Shown: positions 34,041 through 45,798, counted from the stretch's first letter. The stretch is DNA of 64,000 nucleotides from Sipunculus nudus (GCA_026874595.1 CM049308.1:18906001-18970000); one strand, 5' to 3'. A program made the numbers and translations. Notes: generated by a model from the letters alone, not told the origin.

Positions 34041-34984
34041 AGAAAAAGAAAAGAAAACATATCCGAAATATCCTGACTGATACATCCTAGTTTTATAATG
34101 TCTTAGGCCGAAAAATGCAGGTCTGAAACGTCCATTTTGCTGAAATCATAATGACGAAGGTAGATATGCAGGACATAAGAGGAACAATATTAAATTTAAA
34201 AAATAAACCTCCATTCATACTCCCAAACTTTGTACAGGTTCGCATTAGGCCTGTATGCCTTGTTTTGGGAGCACTTTATTTCAGCTAATAAATAAAATGT
34301 GTATCACATTATTCCTTGTTTTATAAGTGACAGGTTCCATGATTATTTTATGCACATATCACTGTCACATAGCTGAAATAAGGATACTTCTAGAATTATT
34401 TGATCATGAGAGACACCTCCACCTTTGATATAGTCCATAAAAGTACACATTATTAGTATGACAAATATATAGTTAATATGTAATTATCCCCAGTGAGCAG
34501 GGCTATTTCCTCTGAGCTTTTCAAATGTGTGTGTGTGTGTATATATATATGTTGTAGGAAATGGTTTTAAAATCATAATCGATGATTAAAAAATAAAAAC
34601 GGCTGATGATCGATAATTTAATCGATTATTTTATGTACTTTCTATATTACCGTGTAATCTACTGTATACTAGTACCATAAATATTGACCCTAGTAAATAG
34701 TCTGACTTGTACATCACTATTCATAATGAAACAATCCATTCACCCGTAGCCAAGTCGAACTTGCCGACGGACGATTGTTGGCTGCCGCAAGGTTCTGTTG
34801 TGATGCTGTTCGCTATACATTGTTATTTTGTGTTCGCATATCTCTGACAGGATTCTTTGCATATGCATGCATAATCATATTACCCGATTATGCAAAATGC
34901 AATCGATTAATTAATTTTGGGAAAAAAGACCAGTCATCAATCGATTAATCGGAACACCACTGTATTACACAGTGAAAACAGAAA
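34041..34984. other. Non-coding stretch
   Basis: A (GT)n(AT)n tract lies near 34528-34551. Words built on ATCGATTA occur at 34575-34635 and 34905-34950 and end in CCGATTAATCG-like sequence on the minus strand next to CAGTGGTGTT, so a degraded inverted-repeat element may span 34553-34965. No gene. Confidence 0.4.
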
Positions 34985-35165
34985 AGTGGTAAAACGGTAA
35001 GCGTTCCCTGCTGGCACCTGGTGACCCGAGTTCAATCCCGAGTGGCTATGAGAGCGAGTTGTAGTGGCCTGTCCAGGTCCCCCTGTTTCCTCCCCCCTAA
35101 CAGATTACCGCACGCCACCATCCTTGCCATGGAGAATGTCTTGTGTTAGTTTTTATGACCAGTTG
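34985..35165 (+). mobile_element. tRNA-derived SINE
   Basis: GTGGTAAAACGGTAAGCG (A-box region), CCGAGTTCAATCCCGAG (B box), then TTTCCTCCCC and a tail to CCATGGAGAATGTCTTGTG. Same family as 10170-10368, opposite orientation. Confidence 0.7.
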
Positions 35166-35379
35166 TACCATTCATGTAAGATAAAGTGGCAAGTTTGTAC
35201 ATATTATTCGGGACAAATAAATCATGATCATGCTTTCAAGAACAAAGAAAAATTGTCCAAAACACATATTGTATTATCTAGGGCTGGTAAAAATTCACTT
35301 ATATATGATTTTTAAAAAATCAATTTAAATAATCCTTTATTGATTTAATCCAACTTAATTTATATCAACTCCGTTTGCA

Positions 35380-36325
35380 TGCAGTGATAAACACTCCAAG
35401 GACCCTTGTGTCTGCTCATGTTTAGCCCATTGGTAGCAATTCTTGGGCCCCATATACAGACCCCGCCTGTTACCCTCCATGGGCCCACATGTGTACACAT
35501 GTTGGCCCAACGTCCTAGCCAACATTGGACCCGGGAGCAAAAAGTCACAGGTGCCCACGGGGTTAGCCCATATGGGGCCCATGGACATGTACCACAAGGG
35601 TCCCTTGTTTGCATGTGGTGACAAACCATCCAGGGACCCATGTGTTTTCCCCTGTTTAGCCCATTGGTAGCCATTCGTGGGCCCCATATACAGACCCCGC
35701 CTGGTACCCTCCATGGGCCCACATGTGTACCCATGTTGGCCCCACGTCCTAGCCAACATTGGACCCGGGAGCAAAAAGTCACGGGTGCCCACGGGGTTAG
35801 CCCATATGGGGCCCATTGACATGTACCACAAGGGTCCCTTGTTTGCATGTAGTGACAAACCCTCCAAGGACCCATGTGTCTGCCCCTGTTTAGCCCATTG
35901 GTAGCCATTCGTGGGCCCCATATACAGGCCCCGCCTGGTACCCTCCAATGGCCCACATGTGTACCCATGTTGGCCCCACGTCCTAGCCAACATTGGACCC
36001 GGGAGCAAAAAGTCACGGGTGCCCATGGGGTTAGCCCATACGGGGCCCATGGACATGTATCTCAAGGGTCCCTTGTTTGCATGTAGTGACAAACCCTCCA
36101 AGGACCCTTGTGTCTGCCCCTGTTTAGCCCATTGGTAGCCATTCGTGGGCCCCATATACAGGCCCCACCTGGTACCCTCCATGGGCCCACATGTATACCC
36201 ATGTTGGCCCCACGTCCTAGCCAACATTGGACCCGGGAGCAAAAAGTCACGGGTGCCAACTGGGTTAGCCCATATGGGACCCATGGGTTTGTACATATTG
36301 GTCCCACATGGGTCCCTTGTTTGCA
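35380..36325. repeat. 234-bp tandem array, four units
   Basis: Landmarks such as CCCGGGAGCAAAAAGTCAC recur at exactly 234 bases (units phased near 35443, 35677, 35911, 36145). Because 234 is 3 x 78, any frame open in one unit stays open in all. A 323-codon minus-strand frame (35355-36326) and several other long frames on both strands result. Its repeated peptide is rich in G, P, W, M and has no recognisable fold. I treat it as a minisatellite, not a gene, at moderate confidence. It shares TGGGCCCA and CACATGTG words with the 800-bp satellite head. Confidence 0.8.
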
Positions 36326-36506
36326 TGCTATCTGGGTAACCTCCTCATAGCAACGATGCTATTCACAGGAGGCCAGGTGGCCTGATATGCAAATGCGAGG
36401 GGATCCTCAGGAGCCTTGTGACGCCATAATATGCAAATATCTGGGATTCGCCATACGGACTTTACAGGGCTTTAGTGATAAGAGCAAGAACTGAGTTACG
36501 TCGCGT
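36326..36506. other. Short spacer
   Basis: Nothing recognised. Confidence 0.4.
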
Positions 36507-36773
36507 CTATCGGTACATGGAATCACGTTTCATTTGAAGCATTTTAGCAGTAAATTCATCCTGGTACACTGCCCACACTCCTTGGAACACCTGTAGCTGC
36601 ATCTTGAGGCTGCGCATCACACACTTGTTTCCATGGTTTTGAGCTCGCTTGTAACGTCTGCGAAGGTCATTGACCCTTCCGCACAGCACCTGTATGTGGT
36701 CACATGACCTGTTAAGCTTTTTTTCAAGCTTGTGGACCTGTGAGCGGGGACACTTCCTGGCGATAGACTTCAT
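36507..36773 (-). pseudogene. Copy 8: family member with a foreign C-terminus
   Basis: Residues 1-71 follow the family (A5, V13, K18, H26, Q28, F63 and A68 variants) up to VYQ. Then homology ends and the frame closes with DEFTAKMLQMKRDSMYR and TAG, 88 residues in all. The second helix is cut at its middle, and there is no stem-loop or CTAGATCTAG element, so a normal transcript end is missing. Confidence 0.65.
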
Positions 36774-36958
36774 CTCTGTACTACTCTAGTGTGAGACTGA
36801 CGAGAAAACTGAAGTTTAGCCATGATGCTGCAGGTTTTATCCCTGCTGTACCCATATGACAGATCATCAGTGACACGAGTTTCAATGTGAGGAATGTCAG
36901 TGAGTAGTTCTCCCCTGGTCTGCATCCTCCGAACCGAGTACCACAGAGTGAGCAGTGT
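36774..36958 (-). promoter_or_regulatory. Truncated promoter of copy 8
   Basis: TTTTAT at 36835-36840 and initiator A at 36810 are in the family positions. Homology stops at about 36958 (GAGTGAGCAGTG), so the distal words are missing. Confidence 0.5.
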
Positions 36959-38009
36959 TTAGCTATTTACTTTTCATCATAATCCTACTCCATCCAATAC
37001 CAGAACAGTTGATAAGTAAAATGGGAAATGAATACAATTACTATGCGATATTGAGGTAAGAACTGTAGGCGACCTTGACCTCAAGTTCTACATTGGCATC
37101 TTTACAACAGAATCCATCAGTTCGTAACCAGAAATCATTACATGCAACAACCTGGTATCAGTTTTTTTTAACTTTGCATTGTGCTGCCTCGGTTTTAATA
37201 GGTGAACAATAAACAAGGAGTCAAGGCATATTTTTCTTCAACAAATCAGTCAGCAGTTATTCAAAAAGATTGGGTTCTCCACACAAAGGATTTATCTAGG
37301 TAATGTCAGGAATAAACACCTGTCAGCACTTTTTTTGTATGTTAATTGGAATTAACACAAAACAAGTAAACGGAGCAAATATTATCCCCACACGAACAAC
37401 ATACATTCCTAATATATCAAAAGCATGGTATTTAATTGTTAATCTAATTTATTTACATTTGCTAAATCTGTTGGTCTACTATGCTTTGTGATATCAGTGA
37501 CACGTCATTTTGAATATAATTGTAAAATGTAGAAATGACTTAAATCTAGCAATACATGTTGTTTTTATTCTTCTCTGAAAATTTAGGGGCTGACAGTGTC
37601 AGAAATACTGAGCTTTTGATGAGATCTAGAATTTTTAGTCATAAGGGATTTCCTTGTGTGTGACGTCACTGCCGAGTTGACAGTGCTCATAGATGTGCCA
37701 ATAGTTTTTGAACAAATCACACAACCTCATGTCTTTTGTGGAAAAATAAATAGAAAAAATATTCTCCCCAAAGGAATCGGGTTCAGTTTTTGCAAAATCT
37801 ATATAAATATTTTTATTATAGGCATTTGTTTTATATGATAATACAATGAGATTTTCAATACGTTTGCTTGACCTGAAGTGATAACATTGGTATTTTCACC
37901 GAAGCGCCCCCTGGTGGATTCTCCTCTGGTGTCCGATTCAAAAGCTGGGCCTGGTAAGTCATTTCATGGAGACGTTCAAACGTAACCGGAGAATGTGCTT
38001 TCAATATAT
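36959..38009. other. Unannotated stretch
   Basis: AT-rich, no gene or assignable repeat seen. Confidence 0.4.
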
Positions 38010-38113
38010 AGTTGAACCTCTCCTATACGGGTACCTCTGTACTAAGGGCGCCTCTCTATTGCGGGCAAAATCCCCGGTCCCATCAGTGTCCGTAATTCGG
38101 AGGTTCCACTGTA
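38010..38113. mobile_element. Pogo/Tigger-like MITE
   Basis: About 104 bases between TATA flanks. One end reads GTTGAACCTCTCCTATACGG and the other, inverted, CAGTGGAACCTCCGAATTACG. A TA target duplication and CAGTGGAACC ends suit pogo/Tigger-derived MITEs. Confidence 0.6.
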
Positions 38114-38282
38114 TAAAATTTGAGGATCATGCGAGCCTTGCAAGAGTGACTACAACTTATGCTGCTCAACAAACGAGGTCGAGAGACAAATTAAACTGTC
38201 TTTTTTATTTTGATATTTCTGGCAGATATAATTAGGTGCACAGGCTAAATATAATTTAACATCACCACTGCAGAGCTACTCT

Positions 38283-38378
38283 TGGAGAAAAAAAAGTTCG
38301 CGTCACACAAACTGGAGTCTCCAATAACAAATTTGTCATCTCGTCACCCACATACCCATTTATGAACGGGAAGAGCTG
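38283..38378 (+). repeat. Gene-fragment relic repeat, copy C (partial)
   Basis: Matches minus-strand 5030-5120. In one frame it reads VRVTQTGVSNN then FVISSPTYPFMNG, against VRVTQTGISNN and CVISPLTYPLMDG there. Beyond 38380 no clear match continues. Confidence 0.5.
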
Positions 38379-38772
38379 TTGAGCTGTTTTTAGTTGGTTC
38401 GGCATGCGGTATGCAGACTGCGGCAACGTAATGCGGGATCGATTCGTCTGGAGAATTAGGGCGTTAAAACAATCCGGTGTGGGACTGGTAAAGTCAGAAC
38501 CCGCACGATCACGCTGCATTCGTATGTCATACACATGCATGGGGTCATATTCTGTGACCGCTATACCACGCGCGGTATACGGATCCTGTTCTCTAATGAG
38601 AATTCCATTTTTTCCGCAGTTCAAAAAGGCAAATGAACAAGTGGCCCATGGGACATGACGCGCAGCTGAATTTGACATACCGGTGATGCATGCATTAATT
38701 ATTGATAAATATGATCTGGTGAAAAATATTTTATAAGAATGACTTCCTGAGTGCTGATAACAATGGGTTTTT
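38379..38772. other. Stretch between relic and dispersed repeat
   Basis: A 138-codon minus-strand frame (38262-38678) overlaps the relic in the opposite sense; not recognisable and probably chance. Confidence 0.35.
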
Positions 38773-39772
38773 TTGCCCTTAGTCCTTAGAATAGGTTACA
38801 GTGACCTTATTTTATTCCAAGGATATTTTACCAGGAACTCCCTAGATTCTAATTTTCTTCGTCTAATTGCTACAAATTGCGCCCATCTAGCTAACCTAGT
38901 GCTAAAATCATGCATAGTCACATGCAAAGTTCGGAGAATATATGTCATCATGACAATGTTTCAGGTTTCCAAGGAATTTTTCAGAGGAAACTTCCTGGGT
39001 CTTATTCAAATTAGAAGTTTCAAAGCCCACCTGTAACTAACCATGCAAATCTGTCTTTTAGGATGCTCAAATTATGTTTTTCCACATATATTGCAGAAAA
39101 ATAGGTCACCATGACTTAATTTCAGGTTTCCACAAAAATTTACCCAGTACCTTCCTGAAGTCATTTATAGGCAAAATGGATACAATGTGTGCCCCTGTCT
39201 GACTAACTGGGTGCTCCAAATCATGTTTTCGGCCAACAGTTCGCAAAATATAGGTCACCTTATTTCAGGTTTCCATGGAGATTTGCATAGGAACTCCTTA
39301 GATGTACTGTTAGATGTTTCTAAGTCTTATGGTTACGATTTGTGCCCTGCTAACGACCGGACTGCTTCATATGAAGGTCTCCAAAAATAGAGAAAGAAAT
39401 GTGGGAAAAAATGCAGAAGGCGCCACTAGTCTTCAGGAAATTATGAAACACTTCATGATCAATATGTATGGAAAGAATCATGACAATCAATACCTTACAA
39501 AATATTCAGATACTGAAGCCTTTGTATAAAATTTTTAACAATTCTAGGGCCACTTACGAGCCCCATAGCTCGGAGGATATAGGTCACTGTGACATTATAT
39601 CAGGCGTCCTGGGAGATATTTATGGACCTCCCTGAATGCTAAATTAAAGGAGTCCAGGTCCAGCATTTTACAATTTGCGCCCTGTTAAAGGATGACCGGA
39701 CGGATGGACGACGGACAAAGAGTGATCGCTACAGCTCAGATGACTTTCAGTCAACTGAGCTAAAAACGCATA
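38773..39772 (-). repeat. AGCTCAG-ended dispersed repeat with ~150-bp internal subrepeats
   Basis: TTTCAGGTTTCC beside GGTCAC/TGAC words recurs near 38950, 39105 and 39255, with a weaker form near 39585. The right end (39680-39772) is GGACGACGGACAAAGAGTG, then the fold-back CTCAGATGACTTTCAGTCAACTGAGC. No protein is encoded. Part of it (39355-39533) recurs at 41666-41841. Confidence 0.7.
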
Positions 39773-40473
39773 CCTCTTACCGCATACCGCTACTGCGGTA
39801 AACACTGCCTGACTGAAGCTTCGCTGTCAGATACTCGCAGACGTTTTGCCTCTCGGCTGCTAGAGGAACTATGATTGGCAGAACGAATCATATAGAAAAA
39901 CTAGGGTTAAATTCCTTATGAGGAGAACAATATTCCAACCGCCAAATGCGATTAAGTGGCAGAGAACAGATCTCAGAGCTGATTGGTCCTTACTTCGAAT
40001 CTTACCAGATATGTGGAGCGGTGAGATTTTTCACGGTCGAAAGCTTTACAGGCTGAATGGGAAGGTTGTGCCCCACAGCCGTTTTTCGCGCACAAAGTTG
40101 TGCTCCTATCGAGGGTTCTTCCGTGTTCAGACTCGGCAACACTTGTGTCTTGAAAGTGAAATAAGACCAAAAGTGAAACAATTTTGTTTGCTTTATATAA
40201 TAAACGGACATCTCAGATTCAGTTCCCGTTATAACTTAGCATAACAGCAACATATTTTGTTAATTTTTGTCAAACATTTCATGTTAATTTATATCAAACT
40301 TTTTTTCCCAACAGAAATCTGGGGATATTTCAGAAACTATTTAATTGCATTCTGGATTTTATTAAGGCTGTCTTGACCGCAAAGATCGCGCGACCAGCAT
40401 TTTGTTATTAACAAGCTTATGAGACCCATGTAAAAGATTTAAATAAAAATCCAATTTATGTCTATTTCAGGTG
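39773..40473. other. Unannotated stretch
   Basis: No gene or repeat assigned. A 108-codon frame at 39918-40244 is not recognisable. Confidence 0.4.
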
Positions 40474-40565
40474 ACTTACCATTTCTTCTTGTTTGGACTT
40501 TTTTACGCCTCGCTGGAAGATTATGGACTTAATGCGTTTGGACACTTTCTGTTGATAGACATCAT
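40474..40565 (-). pseudogene. Copy 9: 5' fragment with the copy-3-type tail
   Basis: ATG at 40565, then MSINRKCP-type codons of the family; the frame ends at TAA after 14 codons. The following ~55 bases match the foreign tail of copies 3 and 16 and end at GTAAGT (40479-40474, minus strand). The helical domain is absent. Confidence 0.6.
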
Positions 40566-40850
40566 TTCTGTATTTCTTTTTTGTAAGACTGATAAGAAAA
40601 ATGAAGTTGAGCCATGGTTTTATCCCTGTTGTGTATGTATGACAGATCATCAGTGATATGAGTTTCAATATGAGAATAGTCAATGAGTAGTTCTCCCCTG
40701 GTCTGGATCCTCCATACTGAGTACCACAGAGTGAGCAGTTATTAGTGATCAGTTCTCTTCATGTCCTACTGACTTTGTATTTTACCAATGAGAGATCATC
40801 AATTACTCTTTGACTGCGAAATATTCCGCTTGAGTAATTTAATACCTCTT
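40566..40850 (-). promoter_or_regulatory. Promoter of copy 9
   Basis: TTTTAT at 40618-40623. The GAGTACCACAGAGTGAGCAG block, AGTAGTTCTCCCCTGGTCTG and a distal GCTTGAGTAATTTAATACCT are recognisable, so the family promoter is well kept although the gene is not. Confidence 0.5.
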
Positions 40851-41008
40851 TATCTCCGCCTTGTTTGTTTACACTTTACCCAAAACATAAATATTAATTC
40901 AATTTCCAGGAAACTTTGTGGCGCAGGTGGAAGGGTGGAATTGACATTCGAGGACTCCATTATTTTCATACGGCTCCGTATAAAAGGGCAGATCGAAGTT
41001 TGCCTTGG
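40851..41008. other. Block shared with the upstream side of copy 16
   Basis: GGACTCCATTATTTTCATAC and GGCGCAGG words recur at 57460-57530. A textbook TATAAAA lies at 40979-40985 on the plus strand here but is mutated (GGATTAAAGG) in the other copy. Confidence 0.5.
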
Positions 41009-42482
41009 TGGATGAAGTGAGTTGTTCTCCTCTGGTCTGCGTCATTCAAACTGAGTACCACAGAGTGAGCAGCCTGACTGACTTTTGGGTGTTTACCATG
41101 AGAACTCATCAGTTTGTCCATAATTAGGGATGTTCTGCTTGAGTGACCTTATGACCGTTCCCTTGTTTTCATCAGTGTTTGTTTGTTTGTTTTAATAAAG
41201 TCAGCTTTTATCTGCCCTTTAAACAAAGGTACACCGGTACTTTTTGACATAATTTTTGTAACGGATATATGCACCATAATCATTGTCAACACTGTGTTAT
41301 TATTATTATTTTATTTTATATTTTTATTATTATAATTATTATTAGTTTATTATTATCAGTTTATTATTATCAGTTTATTATTATTAGTTTATTATTATTA
41401 GTTCACTAATATTATTATTTTTGTATTACAAATTTGACTGTATGCTCTTCGTTTAAAAGAGGAATAAAGATCATCAAGCAATCAATCTATCAATTAATCA
41501 ATCAATCAATCATTGTAAACTGAGAATTATTTATATTACGCCCAGAATATTGCGTTGTTTAGTTGATTTCCTCGTCCCATATTGTTTGTTAGGTAACTGT
41601 CAATCTCTGTCTTTCCCATTTATATCCCTTTCATCGAATTGAACTGAATGTTTCATATTTTAAAAGACCGGACTGCTTCATTTGAAGGTCTCCAAAAATA
41701 GAGAAAGAAATGTCGGAAAAAATGCAGAAGGCGCCACTAGTCTTCAGGAAATTATGAAACACTTCATGATCAATATGTATGGAAAGAATCATGACAATCA
41801 ATGCCTTACAAAATATTCAGATACTGAAGCCTTTGTATAAAATGATGAAGTGAGTTGTTCTCCTCTGGTCTGCGTCATTCAAACTGAGTACCACAGAGTG
41901 AGCAGCCTGACTGACTTTTGGGTGTTTACCATGAGAACTCATCAGTTTGTCCATAATTAGGGATGTTCTGCTTGAGTGACCTTATGACCGTTCCCTTGTT
42001 TTCATCAGTGTTTGTTTGTTTGTTTTAATAAAGTCAGCTTTTATTTGCCCTTTAAACAAAGGTACACCGGTACTTTTTGACAGAATTTTTGTAACGGATA
42101 TATGCACCATAATCATTGTCAACACTGTGTTATTATTATTATTTTATTTTATATTTTTATTATTATAATTATTATTAGTTTATTATTATCAGTTTATTAT
42201 TATTAGTTTATTATTATTAGTTCACTAATATTATTATTTTTGTATTACAAATTTGACTGTATGCTCTTCGTTTAAAAGAGGAATAAAGATCATCAAGCAA
42301 TCAATCTATCAATTAATCAATCAATCAATCATTGTAAACTGAGAATTATTTATATTACGCCCAGAATATTGCGTTGTTTAGTTGATTTCCTCGTCCCATA
42401 TTGTTTGTTAGGTAACTGTCAATCTCTGTCTTTCCCATTTATATCCCTTTCATCGAATTGAACTGAATATTTCATATTTTAA
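41009..42482. repeat. Chimeric tandem duplication containing promoter fragments
   Basis: Segment A (about 41009-41665) recurs almost unchanged at 41836-42482. Between the two stands a 176-base copy (41666-41841) of 39355-39533 from the AGCTCAG repeat. Each A begins with a family promoter fragment (TGTTCTCCTCTGGTCTGCG to GCTTGAGTGACC) without leader or coding part, and contains TTATTATTAGTTTATTATTA runs and an ATCAATCAATCA run. Confidence 0.75.
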
Positions 42483-43500
42483 AAGACACTCATAAATTGT
42501 TTTGATGTTCCCTTAGGGAAATAGAGATATTCATGTTTAATTTCAAAAGATGGGGATATAACACAAACCACAGTGAAAATTAAAAAAAAAACATGCAGGG
42601 ACCGCATACGTTCCTATAAAAAATTTCTAGATCACCAAGTAAAATAAAGAAGAAATGTGTATCTCGGTGTTACGCCAAGTACTGCCAAGCACTTAATGAT
42701 AAACTCAAGGCGGCTTCAATAAGGTGACGGCTGTGTACATTCATCTGTTGGGAAATTTAAACTTCAAAGTTCCCTGTAATGTCAGCGAATTAAAACTATT
42801 TCTACTGCTCTGACATTGATGTGGATTTAAACAGCACCCCCATCGCCAGGCATTTTCTTGCATTGATTGCCAACAGTTCAAGTTAACGAAAAAAAATAAT
42901 AAAACCCGGGAATTTCAGAGGCGTGGCCACAGAAGAGTTGCGTTACAAAAGTTGAGTGGCACCAATGTTAAATATAAAATTGGTAAAAGAGTAATGTATA
43001 AAATATACTGATACCGCATTTTGTCTTTCTGATGAACATACAAACTGAAAATGATCATTACTCCTACGGGGTAAACCTTTTTGAAAACTCATTTAATATG
43101 AATCGGAGAATGCTACGGACAATGTGCTAATTTACATAAAAGGTAATAAAAATAAACTCGAATTTCAGTACTCTTCTTTCAGTTAATTTTATCGAAAGGG
43201 TTTATTTAAATACAAACATTAAACTCCAGAAGTGGTATCCTAGACAAATATGGTAAAATTCGTCATTGTTGGTATGTCCTTAAGTTCTCTTATATAACGA
43301 TATAAATCCAAGAGATGTTCATGTCAAAATAAATGAAACATCAAATAGATACGGTGAGAATATAAGTGGACATCTGGGCAAAATATAATAAAAAAGTAAA
43401 GAATTATATTAAGCGCGACACTGAATGTTACATATGATAGTTCATGAAGATATCAACATAGAGAAACTGGATAAAAACAGAAAGGGAAGTACAACTGAAT
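42483..43500. other. Spacer downstream of copy 11
   Basis: No gene. Parts of 42420-42780 resemble 48300-48640, so this is a diverged version of the spacer upstream of copy 13. GACACTGAATGTTACATATG near 43419 recurs downstream of copy 17 (58449). Confidence 0.5.
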
Positions 43501-43532
43501 GGTAAAAGGAAAGCTAGATCTAGAGGATGTGT

Positions 43533-43548
43533 GGTTCTGATAAGAACC
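43533..43548 (-). terminator. Histone-type stem-loop of copy 11
   Basis: Minus strand GGTTCTTATCAGAACC, loop TATC, 24 bases after the stop, followed by CTCTAGATCTAGC. Confidence 0.72.
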
Positions 43549-43572
43549 ATTGGTGGTACAAGACCAAGACAA

Positions 43573-43887
43573 TCAGTCCTCCATCCTGGCTGGTGAGGAC
43601 CCATTACCTACATGGTTAGCAGCCATCTTGTGCTCCAACAGCATCAGAGCAGCAGCTTGCTGACTTGCACAGTGCTGGTACACTGACCACACTCCTTGGT
43701 ACACCTGTAGCTGCATCTTGAGGCTGCGCATCACACACTTGTTTCCATGGTTTTGAGCTCGCTTGTAACGTCTGCGAAGGACATTGACCCTTCCACACAG
43801 CACCTCTATCTGGTCACATGACCTGTTGAGCTTGTTTTCCAGCTTGTGGAGCTGTGAGCGGGGACACTTTCTGATGATAGACTTCAT
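43573..43887 (-). CDS. Copy 11: 104-aa family protein (intact)
   Basis: Complete frame with V36, N91, N95 and G96 as differences. V36 falls outside the predicted a/d core. Promoter, leader and stem-loop are undamaged. It is the first of the leftward cluster at 43-52 kb; copy 12 lies 1.9 kb upstream in the same direction. Function unknown. Confidence 0.78.
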   Translation of the reverse strand: MKSIIRKCPRSQLHKLENKLNRSCDQIEVLCGRVNVLRRRYKRAQNHGNKCVMRSLKMQLQVYQGVWSVYQHCASQQAAALMLLEHKMAANHVGNGSSPARMED

Positions 43888-44250
43888 TTCTGTACTACTC
43901 TTGTGTGAGACTGACGAGAAAACTGAAGTTGAGCCGTGATGCTGCAGCTTTTATCCCTGCTGTATCCATATGACAGATCATCAGTGACATGAGTTTCAAT
44001 ATGAGGAATGTCAGTGAGCAGTTCTCCCGTGGTCTGCATCCTCCATTCTGAGTACCACAGAGTGAGCAGTTATTACTGAGCAGGTCTCTTCATGCCTGAC
44101 TGACTTTGAGTGTTCCTCATGAGAGATCGTCGACTAATGGAGATGATTAAGGATGGTTCTGCTGAAGTGATTCAATACCTCATTGACCTTATTATAACCA
44201 CGAATTGAAATTCGGAAAAAGATCAATTAGAGTCCATCTTATCATGAAGA
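43888..44250 (-). promoter_or_regulatory. Promoter and leader of copy 11
   Basis: TTTTAT at 43949-43954; initiator A at 43924. Repeated words on the plus strand: GAGCAGTTCTCCC, GAGTACCACAGAGTGAGCAG and TGAGCAGGTCTC. GCTGAAGTGATTC replaces the usual GCTTGAGTGATTC distally. Confidence 0.6.
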
Positions 44251-44758
44251 TAATTGACATTATTGACAGGATGCCGTACCCCCCTCCTGAGTATATTGTT
44301 GATCAATTTATATTTTCCGCTACTTAATCTAATATGCTTACAATAATATAAACCTGATATTTATTTTTCAATATTATGAATTTATCTGTTAAATGCAACC
44401 CTGGTAAAAAATATCGTTTACATTTCCATTTTAGTAAAATATTTTTAAAAAATTGAAAAAAAAGAAACATTATAATAATCCTGCCATAATTTGAGGATGT
44501 AGGCGTGGTCCGAAAAAGGCGTTATTCTATTCCATACTTTTCCGATCCGCTGCCTCTTGCCACCAATTTTTTTTTCGCAGATAAATTCTCGCCTGAACGC
44601 GGTCTTCGGAGATTTCTTTTTGCATCCCCGCGCCTTTATCGATCCCTGACAGTTTTATTTCTCCCAGTATCTCGAAACCACTCACTGGACTGCCATTTCG
44701 CGTGTGCTCTAAAACCTGGATGAACAGGTTGCATGCAAGAATAATGGATATTCCGTGA

Positions 44759-44804
<46 letters not shown>

Positions 44805-44820
44805 TAATAATAATTTTAAT

Positions 44821-44851
<31 letters not shown>

Positions 44852-44889
44852 GTAATAATAATAATAATAATGATAATAATAATTTTAAT

Positions 44890-44938
<49 letters not shown>

Positions 44939-45700
44939 TAAAAATAATGATAATCATGATATTAATGATAATAAAAATAAAATATATATTAATAATAATA
45001 ATAAAATTAATGAAAATTATAATAATAATATTAATGATTATAAAAATAGTAATGATAATAAAAACATAAAATAATAATAATAATAATACTTATCATCATC
45101 ATTATCACCATAATCACGTTAACCATAATGCTTATGATTTAAATTGCCTCTTTTCTCATTATCAATAAAGTATTTACTTGTGTTAGAGATAAATTTCAAT
45201 GATGCCATTGTGGTCTAGTTAATTCTTATATCAGGAGCAAAAAAGTGAGAGGTATTAAATTGAACCTGAATTCAGGGTTGATGGGAAATGCAAATGTTAA
45301 TATTCACTTGTTCTGCAAAAAAATCTTGGAACTGATAGCATATTTAACACAAACACTGAGAACTAGCCGAAGTGATAAATACGATACAGCGTTCAATGGT
45401 CTCCAAAAATGTATTTAAAATTAAACTTGTACCGTCTATATACTAATGAGGACAGAAAACGTCTTTATATTGAATTTTCTTTGGGCTAAACATTCGATTT
45501 TTTTAATAAAAAGAGAGATTTCGATTAGCCGTTTTGAACATACAAAAACGATATGCTAGCTGAACAAAATATGGTAAAATAATTGAGACATCATTGTAAG
45601 TATAACTTTAATTGTTATTTATGTTAGCACATGAATATATCAACTAAGACGCTGGAGGTATAGACGCATATACACTAGAGGTATCAACATATAGACACTG
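44251..45700. other. Spacer between copies 11 and 12
   Basis: No gene. 44500-44730 is the opposite-strand relative of 1290-1530. A long (AAT)n tract occupies 44758-45080. Confidence 0.55.
44758..45080. repeat. Long (AAT)n tract with internal duplication
   Basis: AAT units with a repeated interruption TTTTAATTATAATAA at about 44813 and 44883, a sign of expansion by unequal exchange. Longest of the ATT/AAT tracts here. Confidence 0.88.
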
Positions 45701-45758
45701 GATAAAACAAGAAAGGACAACTGTATGGTGAAAGTAAAGCTAGATCTAGAGGATGTGT

Positions 45759-45774
45759 GGTTCTGACAAGAACC
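45759..45774 (-). terminator. Histone-type stem-loop of copy 12
   Basis: Perfect stem, loop TGTC on the minus strand. Confidence 0.72.
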
Positions 45775-45798
45775 ATTGGTGGTACAGGACGAAGACAA

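Noticed and set aside
35355-36326. 323-codon minus-strand frame as a gene
   Set aside because: It is exactly the tandem array. Several other frames on both strands are equally open because the period is a multiple of three.
38262-38678. 138-codon minus-strand frame
   Set aside because: It runs antisense across the relic repeat, whose conserved reading is on the plus strand.
42121-42240. TTATTATTAGTTTATTATTA run as a separate satellite
   Set aside because: Only part of the duplicated segment and of simple-sequence type.
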